Shown here: piece by piece, positions 6,650 through 14,900 of the stretch
Position numbering within the stretch: position 1 is the stretch's first letter
How the letters are laid out: the number at the start of each line of letters is the position of its first letter
Source: JALHNI01 sp031367405
GTDB taxonomy: Bacteria; Acidobacteriota; Terriglobia; Bryobacterales; Bryobacteraceae
Direction of reading: 5' to 3'
Length of the DNA stretch: 19,671 nt
Assembly: GCA_031367405.1 (NCBI GenBank)
Contig: JANLPT010000061.1
Location: forward strand, 1-19,671
The notes under the pieces: model-generated
What the model was told of the DNA's origin: nothing
The model's input: only the letters and a program-made list of their open reading frames with translations
Database searches by the model: none
Made by a program: the position numbers and the translations under genes

Positions 6650-8725
6650 ATGCAAATGAATTGGCTTCAATTTCTCCTCGCGCTTCTGCCCGCCGCCCTG
6701 CTCGCCCAGGATGAGCCGAACCCCAAAACCCTCATTCCTCAATCGATCGTCGAACGCATCGTCGACGAAGTCAGCGGAACGCTCGCTTTCCAACACATCA
6801 CCGAACTCGCCAGCTTCGAGCATGACCGGCTGGCGGACGAATATAAGACCGTCTATCGCGAGTCCGCCTACATCGAAAAACTGGCCAAGCAGTACAATCT
6901 TGAGGACGTCCACATTGAGCGCTTCAAGATTCCGAACAAGACGTGGGATGGGGAAATCGGTGAACTCTGGCGCGTTGACAAGAACGGCGGCAAGCGCCTC
7001 ATCGTCAGTTACCGCGACATTGCCGCCGTGCTCGCCCCTGGCAGTAAGTCCGGCGACGTTACCAGTGAACTCGTCTACGTCGGCCGTGGCGACGACAAGA
7101 AGGATTATGTCGATAAAAACGTGTCCGGCAAGCTGGTGCTCGCCAGTGGTGCCGTCGGCCCGGTACACAATCTCGCCGTCCGTGAATTCGGTGCCGCCGG
7201 CGTCATCTCTTTCGCCAACAACACCGGCAAACCGATTGACCGGCCGGATCAGGTTGCCTGGAGCGGCTTAGGCGGCCGCCCCGGTACCGGTGCCGAAGGC
7301 CAAAAAACCACCTTCGGCTTCAACATTTCCCACCGCATGGGCATCGAGCTGGTCGAAGCCATTGAGCGCCGCGAAAACGTCAATATCCACGCGTTGGTGA
7401 AGGCCACCGAATACGACGCCGACATGCAAGTGCCCACTTGCGTCATCCGCGGCACCGGCGAATCGAAGCAGGAAGTCGCCATCACCGGCCACCTCTTTGA
7501 AGGCATCGCCAAGCAAGGCGCGCTCGACGATGCGTCCGGCAGCGCGGCCACTTTGGAAGTCGCCCGGGCCTGGAAAAAGCTGATCGACGACGGCACACTG
7601 CCTCGCCCGCGCCGCACTATCCGCTTCATGTGGATCCCCGAAATCCAGGGCACCCGCGCCTACCTCGAACGCTATCCTGACGAAACCAAGAACATGGTCG
7701 CCGCCATTTCCATGGACATGGTGGGCGAAGACGTCACTAAGAATCGCAACAGCCTGCGCCTGATGCGCACGCCCTACTCCGTGCCCCATTTCATCAACGA
7801 CGTCACCCAAAGTTTCTTCGATTACGTCGGCGACACCAATCGTGAGAAAGTGCAGAACCGCCGGGTCGCCTACGCCTATCGCTTCCCCATCCTCGACCCC
7901 CAAGGCACCCGCGACCAATTCACTTACAGCATCGAACGCCACTACGGCTCGTCTGACCATGCCACTTTCCTCAGCCAAGGCGTCCCCGCCGTCCTCTTCA
8001 ATAACTGGCCCGACGTCGCCTATCACACCAGCGAAGACCGCCCCACCAACGCTGACCCCACCCAGCTCAAGCGCGTCATCTTCATCGCCCTTTCCAGCCT
8101 CAATGTCATCGCCAATGCCAAAAACGATAGCTCCCTCCGGGTCGCCGAACTCGTCACCGGCCATGCCGCCATCCGCACTGGTGACCAACTTCGCCTGGCC
8201 CTCGAAATGGTCGGTGAGCAGGAGCCACTGAAGTGGGCCTTCAACTTAGTACACCAATCTTACGCCCGCGAATCGGAAGCAATCTTGTCCGTGCGCGTGC
8301 TCGCTGAAGACGCCGCCGGCCAAGCCAAAATCGAGGCGCTCGCCAAGGTCTTCACCGACGGTGAAACTGCTGACACGGCCCGCCTCAAACGCTATGTCTC
8401 CCTCGCCGGCCGCGACGCCGAGCTCGACTCAGCTCTTCAGCTCGACGCGGGGGAACAATCCGCCGCCGCGCTGATCCCGATTCGCCGCAAGCCTGCCCCA
8501 TCAGGCTTCGGCGGCGGTGCTGGGGGCAATCGTGATGCTGCCGAAGTCTCCCGCACCCAATACAACAACATGGAAATGCGCGGCTTCGCCAACGGCGTCC
8601 GCTCGATTCTCGACGTTCGCAACGCCCTCGCCGCCGAATACGGAGCCCAGCCCATCGGCAAGGTCGTCGACTTCTTCAAAAGCCTCGAAAAGACTGGCGA
8701 ATTCGAGCTAAAGCCGCGCCGGTAA
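6650..8725 (+). CDS. Secreted M28-family metallopeptidase (variant active site)
   Basis: A protein of 691 residues: signal peptide ~1-20 (ending LLAQ), a protease-associated (PA)-like domain at ~120-215, and an M28 zinc-peptidase fold at ~260-490. The five expected zinc ligands are present: His281 in TGHLFEG, Asp293 (or Asp294) in GALDDASG, Glu331 in PEIQGT, Asp356 in SMDMVGED and His459 in YHTSED. The classical HxD motif is HLF here, and the classical EE pair is PE, so the Asp that orients zinc and the general-base Glu are both replaced. Residues ~500-691 form a family-specific C-terminal region. It is probably an exported aminopeptidase/carboxypeptidase-like protein, but activity is uncertain. 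No clear Shine-Dalgarno site; the second Met (6656) is an alternative start. Confidence 0.85.
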   Translation: MQMNWLQFLLALLPAALLAQDEPNPKTLIPQSIVERIVDEVSGTLAFQHITELASFEHDRLADEYKTVYRESAYIEKLAKQYNLEDVHIERFKIPNKTWDGEIGELWRVDKNGGKRLIVSYRDIAAVLAPGSKSGDVTSELVYVGRGDDKKDYVDKNVSGKLVLASGAVGPVHNLAVREFGAAGVISFANNTGKPIDRPDQVAWSGLGGRPGTGAEGQKTTFGFNISHRMGIELVEAIERRENVNIHALVKATEYDADMQVPTCVIRGTGESKQEVAITGHLFEGIAKQGALDDASGSAATLEVARAWKKLIDDGTLPRPRRTIRFMWIPEIQGTRAYLERYPDETKNMVAAISMDMVGEDVTKNRNSLRLMRTPYSVPHFINDVTQSFFDYVGDTNREKVQNRRVAYAYRFPILDPQGTRDQFTYSIERHYGSSDHATFLSQGVPAVLFNNWPDVAYHTSEDRPTNADPTQLKRVIFIALSSLNVIANAKNDSSLRVAELVTGHAAIRTGDQLRLALEMVGEQEPLKWAFNLVHQSYARESEAILSVRVLAEDAAGQAKIEALAKVFTDGETADTARLKRYVSLAGRDAELDSALQLDAGEQSAAALIPIRRKPAPSGFGGGAGGNRDAAEVSRTQYNNMEMRGFANGVRSILDVRNALAAEYGAQPIGKVVDFFKSLEKTGEFELKPRR

Positions 8726-8738
8726 GGGCCTGGGAACT

Positions 8739-9131
8739 ATGCCCACCCTGAAAGCCGGACTCGCCTACTTCGCCCTCGTCTTCGGTACCGGCTTCCTGCT
8801 CGGCATGGTCCGCGTGCCGTTCCTCGTTCCCCGCTTGGGTGCGCGCACCGCTGAACTGCTGGAAATGCCAGTGATGTTTGTCGCGATCCTGTTCTCCGCT
8901 CGCTATGTCGTCCGGCGCTTCGCTCTTCCCGCAAGCGCCCGGCTCCCCACCGGACTCATCGCCCTCGCCGTCACGCTAACCGCCGAACTCACCCTCGCCA
9001 CCGTCATCCAAAACCAATCGCTCGCCGCCTACATCGCCAGCCGCGACCCTGTCTCCGGCAGCGTCTATCTCGTCGTCCTCGGCCTCTTCGCGCTCATGCC
9101 CCGCCTGCTAAGCCGTCAACACAGCCACTAA
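8739..9131 (+). CDS. Four-helix inner-membrane protein of unknown function
   Basis: A protein of 130 residues with four hydrophobic segments at about 5-30, 40-60, 70-90 and 105-125. The conserved-looking stretches are FGTGFLLGMVRVPFLVPRLG, RTAELLEMP and ASRDPVSGSVY. I know similar small membrane proteins in proteobacteria that have no assigned role. It starts 13 bp after the peptidase stop codon, with TAAGGG 10 bases upstream of the ATG, so it is probably co-transcribed with the peptidase. No enzymatic motif is visible. Confidence 0.75.
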   Translation: MPTLKAGLAYFALVFGTGFLLGMVRVPFLVPRLGARTAELLEMPVMFVAILFSARYVVRRFALPASARLPTGLIALAVTLTAELTLATVIQNQSLAAYIASRDPVSGSVYLVVLGLFALMPRLLSRQHSH

Positions 9132-9488
9132 CGGGCCCGGATTCCAGAAGGCATCAGTCCGCACGATCTTACCCGCTTCGTTGAACTCCCGCACATCGAT
9201 CCCTTCGGCCGTACCGGTTTGCCCCTTCTTGCCCTCCGCGGCCGGATCGAAGGAGTGCCGGTGCGAGATGCGATCGGCCAGAGCAACGGTTTCCGCCGGC
9301 CCGGTTACGCCATCTCGCTCGACCCTGGCTTTCTTTATGTCCGCAGAGCTTACATGTTCAGTTGCAACATCCCCTGGGCCATCGAACGTAACCGCAAACG
9401 CAGCGTGGCCGACTACGCGAACGGACGCCGTGGCGACGCCGCCTTCGCCGACTATGCTTTGATGTTCAGCCTCTCGCGGCGCTGCTAG
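9132..9488 (+). pseudogene. C-terminal remnant of an outer-membrane/transporter-like protein
   Basis: Directly after the TAA of the preceding gene, in the same frame, 118 codons are open up to TAG at 9486-9488. The sequence resembles the last strands of a beta-barrel: RRPGYAISLDPGFLYVRRAY, then NIPWAIERNRKRSVADYA, then GDAAFADYALMF and SLSRRC. I recall acidobacterial outer-membrane proteins ending GDAAFADY...YSRRF with a terminal Phe; here the last residue is Cys. No ATG exists in a plausible position (only TTG at 9219 or internal GTG) and no signal peptide is seen. I read it as the 3' end of a gene that lost its 5' part. The last 4 bp overlap the end of the convergent gene. Confidence 0.6.
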
Positions 9489-10108
9489 GGTCGCCGCAAA
9501 ATCTTGCGTTTCAAAAAACGCTTAATGTCGGGGCCGAATTCGATGAGCAGGTTCTCGATCACCACTTGGCTTACCTGCAGATGGCCCAACTGGGTCCCTT
9601 TGACGGCCACGGAATAGCGGTCCGGATAGAGGCTCGCGCCTATGTAGCCGCTGGCGTACGACGACATCAGATTGGATGGGTCAAACCGTCTCACGCCGTG
9701 CGAATCGGCGGACAATACGAGACCCGAGAAGGCTTGCCGGGCGCGGCCCCAGACGTTTTTGCAATCGCACCGCTGGTAACGCGGGTCACGGCCAAGCATC
9801 GCCGACGAAGTGGCTTGGATCACATCCTGCGCGGTGAACATCGCGAAGTTAAACCCCACGCGCCGCCCAAAGCCACCAGCGGTCCGGTGCCATTCCCTCG
9901 GGCGATTCGTAATTTCTGCCGCAATTGCCGGAATCACGGAACGGAAGAGGGGGGCCGGTGAGGCAAAGTTGTTCCGCACAAGAATCCTCATTCGCTCGGA
10001 GCCGGTCAACGCCGGGTCAGACGCCACACGCGAACTCCAGTCCAGTTTTTGACCCGGTTGCGCGGCACACATCGCCGTCAACCAGAGGCTCATCAGCATT
10101 CCCCGCAT
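9485..10108 (-). CDS. Secreted hypothetical protein, acidobacterial family
   Basis: A protein of 207 residues with a short signal peptide (~1-16, cut near CAAQ). Visible features are SEWR-like helices (PREWHRTAGGFGRRVGFNF), the Cys pair in GRDPRYQRCDCKNVWGRA, and a Ser/Gly/Tyr-rich stretch (NLMSSYASGYIGASLYPDRY) that could be membrane-active. It ends in a basic tail. I know similar exported proteins with a DPRYxRCxC motif in Acidobacteriota, without known function. It converges on, and overlaps by 4 bp, the remnant at 9132-9488. The Met at residue 4 or 6 is an alternative start. Confidence 0.75.
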   Translation of the reverse strand: MRGMLMSLWLTAMCAAQPGQKLDWSSRVASDPALTGSERMRILVRNNFASPAPLFRSVIPAIAAEITNRPREWHRTAGGFGRRVGFNFAMFTAQDVIQATSSAMLGRDPRYQRCDCKNVWGRARQAFSGLVLSADSHGVRRFDPSNLMSSYASGYIGASLYPDRYSVAVKGTQLGHLQVSQVVIENLLIEFGPDIKRFLKRKILRRP

Positions 10109-10668
10109 TAAATTGTTCCCCCAACCTGAGGCTGAAACCGCCGGTCCTGAATGACGGGTGCCTATGCGCTATACAATCTCAATGCTAACGCGGCGGCCCA
10201 CCATTGCCGCCGCCTGCGGCAGTCAAGCGCTGCTGGAGGACGTGTGAACTGGCGTGGTGCGGGAGGCTTGACACCGGCGTCCTCACTAAGAAAAATGACC
10301 CTTAGTCCGTCGCGAATGCGCACGTCCCTGTTTGAGACTTCAAATACCTTGTCTTTCTGGGGCCGAGCCACCGGCTGCGCCTAGTCCGGACCGATCACGA
10401 TCGGCGCATTCAACGAATCAGGAAGTCCCACTTTCCGAACTAACGACGAATAGACCCTGCTTACTCAAGGATACGGCGTTCCATCGGCAATTTGTGAGGC
10501 AATCTTACAGGCCTATTTTGGAAGCGCCAGGAAGCCCATGTTTCTGGGGGCTGTTTGAATCAAAGGCTTTGGCTTGAGGTTTGAGCGGATTGACGGCGAG
10601 CCTAGTTTTGGGAGAGCTACTTCACTAAGTGATCGCTCCAAATGGTTCGTCCACAAGTTCACTTGGCG
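10109..10668. other. Intergenic region without a supportable gene
   Basis: About 560 bp lie between the secreted hypothetical gene and the toxin gene. Open frames on both strands (for example 10162-10371 minus and 10332-10577 plus) lack family resemblance, ribosome sites and consistent codon use. A small odd-length palindrome, TCACTAAGTGA, lies at 10622-10632, downstream of the toxin gene in its direction of transcription. I see no repeat or tRNA. Confidence 0.6.
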
Positions 10669-11055
10669 CTATTCCCAAAACAGTGATACCGGATAAGACG
10701 CGAAGTCTCGGTCCCGGCTGGCGAGGGTCATATTCTCGGAGATAGCCTGACTGATCAACAAGCGATCAAAGGGGTCTTTGTGGTGCAAGGGAAGGCGATA
10801 CAGCGGGAAGCAGTGACGAGGCTCGAACGAGAGCGTCTTGGCCTGCAGCTGTTCGGTATGCCGAAGGTAAAAATCAGGGTCGGCAGGTACATCGAGCTTC
10901 CCGATCTGCAACTTCACCGCAATCTCCCAGTGAGTGATGGCGCTTACCCAGCGTTCGACGGCGTCGTCCTCCAGCAGACTGAGGAGCTTGGGGGGCAACA
11001 ACTCTGGCTCAAAAATGGAAAATAGAAAAGTGTGCGTATCCAAAAGGAGACGCAT
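10669..11055 (-). CDS. vapC: PIN-domain toxin (VapC-like ribonuclease)
   Basis: A protein of 128 residues (129 with the GTG at 11058) that spans a full PIN domain. Numbering from the GTG, the acidic metal-binding residues are Asp7 in LLDTHTF, Glu45 in THWEIAVK, Asp98 in HKDPFDRLL and Asp116 in ASRDRDF. VapC toxins are Mg-dependent endoribonucleases that cut tRNA or rRNA and arrest translation when released from their antitoxin. I prefer the ATG at 11055, which overlaps the antitoxin stop as TGATG, typical of translational coupling. The four acidic residues suggest an intact enzyme. The RNA target cannot be inferred. Confidence 0.92.
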   Translation of the reverse strand: MRLLLDTHTFLFSIFEPELLPPKLLSLLEDDAVERWVSAITHWEIAVKLQIGKLDVPADPDFYLRHTEQLQAKTLSFEPRHCFPLYRLPLHHKDPFDRLLISQAISENMTLASRDRDFASYPVSLFWE

Positions 11056-11285
11056 CACTCTTGGCCGAATAGCGAGACGATTTCCTCGTCAGTTAATGGA
11101 TCGTCCCAACCTGGTTTGAGACGACCTTGCCCTCGGGCACTGCCTAAGACGGGCTTCGATGCACGAATCGGCACCAGCCGGGCGATCGGCCGCCCGGATT
11201 TGGCAATCACGACTTCCTCGCCCGCTTGCACCTGTTCCAAGAGGCGCGACAGGTGCGTTTTCGCCTCATGAATGTTCACTTCCAT
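11055..11285 (-). CDS. Antitoxin of the Phd/YefM type
   Basis: A protein of 76 residues from the ATG at 11285 (78 from a GTG at 11291). The N-terminal part, MEVNIHEAKTHLSRLLEQV followed by GEEVVIAKSGRPIARLVPI, is the Phd/YefM DNA-binding fold. The C-terminal part (about 50-76, acidic, ending EEIVSLFGQE) would wrap the toxin. The gene precedes and overlaps the PIN toxin gene, as in most type II pairs. Phd/YefM antitoxins repress their own promoter; a near-perfect inverted repeat lies immediately upstream (11294-11316). Confidence 0.9.
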   Translation of the reverse strand: MEVNIHEAKTHLSRLLEQVQAGEEVVIAKSGRPIARLVPIRASKPVLGSARGQGRLKPGWDDPLTDEEIVSLFGQE

Positions 11286-11320
11286 ATCCACAGCTTAGTT
11301 TAGTTTATAGACTAAGTCAA
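11285..11320 (-). promoter_or_regulatory. Promoter and operator of the toxin-antitoxin pair
   Basis: On the minus strand TTGACT (11320-11315) is followed after 17 bases by TAAGCT (11297-11292), a weak -10. The inverted repeat CTTAGTTTA / TAGACTAAG (11294-11302 and 11308-11316, 8 of 9 positions paired, 5-bp centre) covers this whole spacer and is a natural operator for the antitoxin. The predicted transcript start falls near the ATG at 11285, so the message may be leaderless. The -35 overlaps the stop codon of the neighbouring DUF296 gene. Confidence 0.5.
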
Positions 11321-11862
11321 CGCCATGTCTTGTCGTCGAACCGCCCCATGTCCACATCGTCGGCCAGTACGCCTAAGGTGATGATGGCGAAGGTGAAGGC
11401 CTTGGTACCGGGCTCCAAATGGCCGCCAAACGCCTTGTCGCTATCCGCCATCGTGAAATGGGGATGCAGCTTCCCCTTGATCACGAAGCCACTCACATTG
11501 ACAATGTCGGCGCTCTTCGCCGGATCTTCCAGATAGGTGTTTTTCGACGGAAAGCTGCGGTTACTCACCACGTGATAATGCACCGCCATCACTGACCCCA
11601 CGCCGTTCAGAATCACCGCATTCCTGATCTTCTGTTCTCGCACCTGCTTCTCGAGTTCCGCCAGAATGTCGGCCTGATGCTGGAAGCGCACAATCACGAC
11701 CCGCTCGAACTTGGCCGATATGGCTACCGAATCCGGCACGGCCGCGCTCAGCCCTTTGGCATCGTCCGCTGGAGTGGTGGCCTTGATCACTTCGGTCTTC
11801 TTCATCTGCGGCCAAGCGGCGATCGCCACGAAAGACCAGATCAATAAAATACGAATTCGCAT
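11317..11862 (-). CDS. Exported PCC/DUF296-domain protein
   Basis: A protein of 181 residues from the ATG at 11862, which has GGTGG in ribosome-site position; an ATG at 11880 would add six residues. Residues ~1-18 are hydrophobic and look like a signal peptide (ILLIWSFVAIAAWPQ). Residues ~50-170 carry the PCC/DUF296 (PF03479) fold: VVIVRFQHQADILAEL, NAVILNGVGSV, then DIVNVSGFVIKGKLHPHFTM, GGHLEPGTKAFTFAI. The HPHF and GGHL histidines are the usual metal-binding set. Plant AT-hook proteins and bacterial stand-alone versions share this domain; the role of the bacterial ones is not established. An exported copy would not bind chromosomal DNA. It diverges from the second Oar-like receptor gene. 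Confidence 0.82.
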   Translation of the reverse strand: MRIRILLIWSFVAIAAWPQMKKTEVIKATTPADDAKGLSAAVPDSVAISAKFERVVIVRFQHQADILAELEKQVREQKIRNAVILNGVGSVMAVHYHVVSNRSFPSKNTYLEDPAKSADIVNVSGFVIKGKLHPHFTMADSDKAFGGHLEPGTKAFTFAIITLGVLADDVDMGRFDDKTWR

Positions 11863-11902
11863 CTCGCCACCATATCGCATTTAGTTGTGATAGGTTGGAT
11901 AA

Positions 11903-14900
11903 ATGCTACGTAAGCTTTTGGTGGGATGGGTACTCTGTGCCTTCCCTGTCTTCTCTCAAACCAGCACCATCCAAGGTGTCCTAGTTGACCCATCGGGCGC
12001 CGCCATCAAGGGTGCCAAAATCACGGCTACCGATCAACGCAAGAATGTCATTGCCCGCGAAGTGGTAAGCGGCAACGACGGTGTCTTTCAGGTCGCCAAT
12101 ATTCAGCCGGGTCTCTACGACCTGAAAATTCAAATCGCGGGCTTTAAAACCCGCACCAGCACTGACCTGCAACTCGACCAGAACCAGAACATGAATCTGG
12201 GCAATGTGACCCTCGAAATCGGTTCGACCACCGACTCGGTCACCGTCGAAACGACCGTGCCGCTGGTGGAAACTACCACCGCCAATAAGAGCTTCACTCT
12301 CACCAATAAACAGGTGACTGACTTATCGCTCAATGGCCGCGACTTCCAATCGTTGATGCGCACCCTGCCGGGCGTCGTCTCGAACGATCGTACTGACTTC
12401 CGCCTCGCGTTCAATAACACGGACGCTTTCAACGTCAACGGTCTGCGCGGCTCCAATAACAACGTCTTCCTCGATGGCGCGATTAACACCGACGTCGGTG
12501 CCAATGACGGCCAGTACACCCAGATTTCGCTCGACGCCGTCGGTGAGTTCAAGGTGCAGACCTCTACTTTCAACGCTGAGTTCGGCCGCAACCCGGGCAT
12601 CATGATCTCGGTAAATACGAAGTCCGGCGGTAAGAACTATCACGGCACCTTGTATGAGTTTATTCGTAACAACGCGCTCGACGCGCGCCAGCCGTTCGAC
12701 CGTTCGGGCACCACAGCTAAGTTACGCTTTAATCAATTCGGTGCCAATATTGGCGGACCGCTCGCGATCCCGAAAATCTCTTCCATGAAAGAGCCAAAAC
12801 TCTTCTTTTTCTTTAACTATGAAAAGACGCTCGCCACGCGCCCCAGCGGTGGCAGCTTCGTCGACTTACCGCACCCCGACGTCTTGACCGGGGACTTATC
12901 GCGCCTCTACCGCGCCGGTAACATCACCACCGCCGCCGGCCTCGACACCGGCTATCGCATCGGGCAAGTCTTCCAACCCGGTACGCTCGTGCGGGAGGCC
13001 GGCGGCCGCATCATCGGCGGCAGTCCTTACCCCGGTAACATCATTCCACGCGGCGAATGGTCACGCAATGCTCCGGCTTTCTTAAAGGTGATTGGCGGTG
13101 CGGCTTACGCCGGCCTTTCCGGCACCCCCGGCGTTCCCGAGCAGGTTCGCTCTTTCTTCCAGGACACTTACAAATTCAACAAAGAGGCGAAGGTCCTGCG
13201 GCTCGACTACACCATCAGCGACCGCGCGAACTTCTTCTTCCGCTGGGCCGACGACGCGAATCATGAAGAGCAGGGGCTCGGTATCTTTGCATCCACTCCT
13301 TACCCGGTCTTCCCCCAGTTTCGCCGCAAACCCGGCAGTTCCTGGAGCTATAACCTGGTCAACGTGATTTCGCCCTCCACCACCAACGAAGTGATCTTCA
13401 GTTATAACCGCCTCACGCAGTTAGTGGATGTACAGGAGGGTGCCAATAAGGCTCTTTACGACCGTACCGCGCTCGGCTTCACGTTTCCCGAGTTCTTCCC
13501 CAACGCCAACTTACGTAGCCGCTTTCCCCGCTTCAATTGCGGCATCGGCAGCTGTAACTACCCCGGCTTCGCCGCTGGTTGGCTCTCGGAAGCCAAGCAA
13601 TACACCATTACCGACAACATCACCAAGAACGTCGGCAAGCATACGCTCAAGTTCGGCGGCTTCTGGAATATGAACCTGAATGGCCAGCAGCCCAGCTGGA
13701 CCGACGCCATGAACTTCAATTTCGGAGACTCTGCCGACAACCCTCTCTCCACCGGCAACACCTTCGCTAACATGTTACTCGGTAACTACACGTCAGTGAA
13801 CCAGTCGAACGGCCGGTTTTATGGCTCTTTCAAGTTTTTCGGTGTGGAAGCCTATGCCCAGGATTCCTGGCGCGTGAATCGCAAGTTGACCCTGGAATAT
13901 GGCGTGCGTTGGGCGTACATGGGCCCCACTTATACCTACGGCAAGTATCTTCAGAACTACTTTGACCCGCGCCAATACAAGGCCTCCGACGCGGTGCGCA
14001 TTGACCAGGGCCCCGGCCTCACCATTGGCACCATCGTTCCTAACTCCGGCAATCCGTTTAACGGCATGGTGGAAGAAGGCAAGGGGAACCTGCCTCTCGG
14101 TGGGGTAGAGCATAAGTACGGTAACTTTGGCCCGCGCTTCGGCTTCGCTTACGACCCCTTTGGCGATGGCAAGACTTCTATTCGCGGCGGCGGCGGTATC
14201 TTCTTTGAGCGCATCCGCCAGAACGCGAATAACTTCGACGGCCTCGGAAATCCGCCGCTCACCTTCCAACCGACGGTCTATTCAGGCAAGGTGGACGCCA
14301 TTAACACCGGCCTAATCGCCGGTGGCCGCCGGTCTCCGGTGGGCATTGTGGCCATCGACTCTAAGGGTCAAATTCCCACGGTTTACTCTTGGAGCTTGGG
14401 CATCCAGCGCGAACTTGGCCAAAAGACTTCGCTGGACGTGAGTTACATCGGCAACCGCGGCCGCCATCTTCAATACCGCCGCGACCTGAATCAGCTGCCC
14501 CTCGGCACCAGCCTGCAACCCGGCGTGCTGACCGGCGTCAATGGCGTGGCGAACGCTTTGCGTCCCTACCTCGGTTACTCGAACGTCAACTTTACCGAGT
14601 TTGGCTCGACTTCGAATTACAACGGCTTACAAGGCCGCATCACGCGCCGTTTCGCCAAGAGCTTCACGGGTAACTTCAATTACACCTGGTCTAAAGCACA
14701 AGGCGTGAACGAAGGCGACACCACGGCCCTCGCTTACTCCTACGACCGCAAGCGCGAATATAGCTTGTTGAACTTTGATCGCAAGCAGATCGTCACCATC
14801 GATTTCATTTACGAGTTCCCCAACTTCGCCAAGACCAACGCCTTCGCCAAGGGCGTAGCCAACGGCTGGCAGGTCAATGGCATCACCCGCTTCTGGGGTG

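Noticed and set aside
7268..8188. Minus-strand frame of 306 codons opposite the peptidase gene.
   Set aside because: Acidic and Gly/Val-rich antisense shadow of a gene with all M28 metal ligands.
10162..10371. Minus-strand frame of 69 codons in the gap before the toxin gene.
   Set aside because: No recognised family, an Arg/Trp/Ala-rich tail, no ribosome site, and a stop shortly upstream in the same frame.
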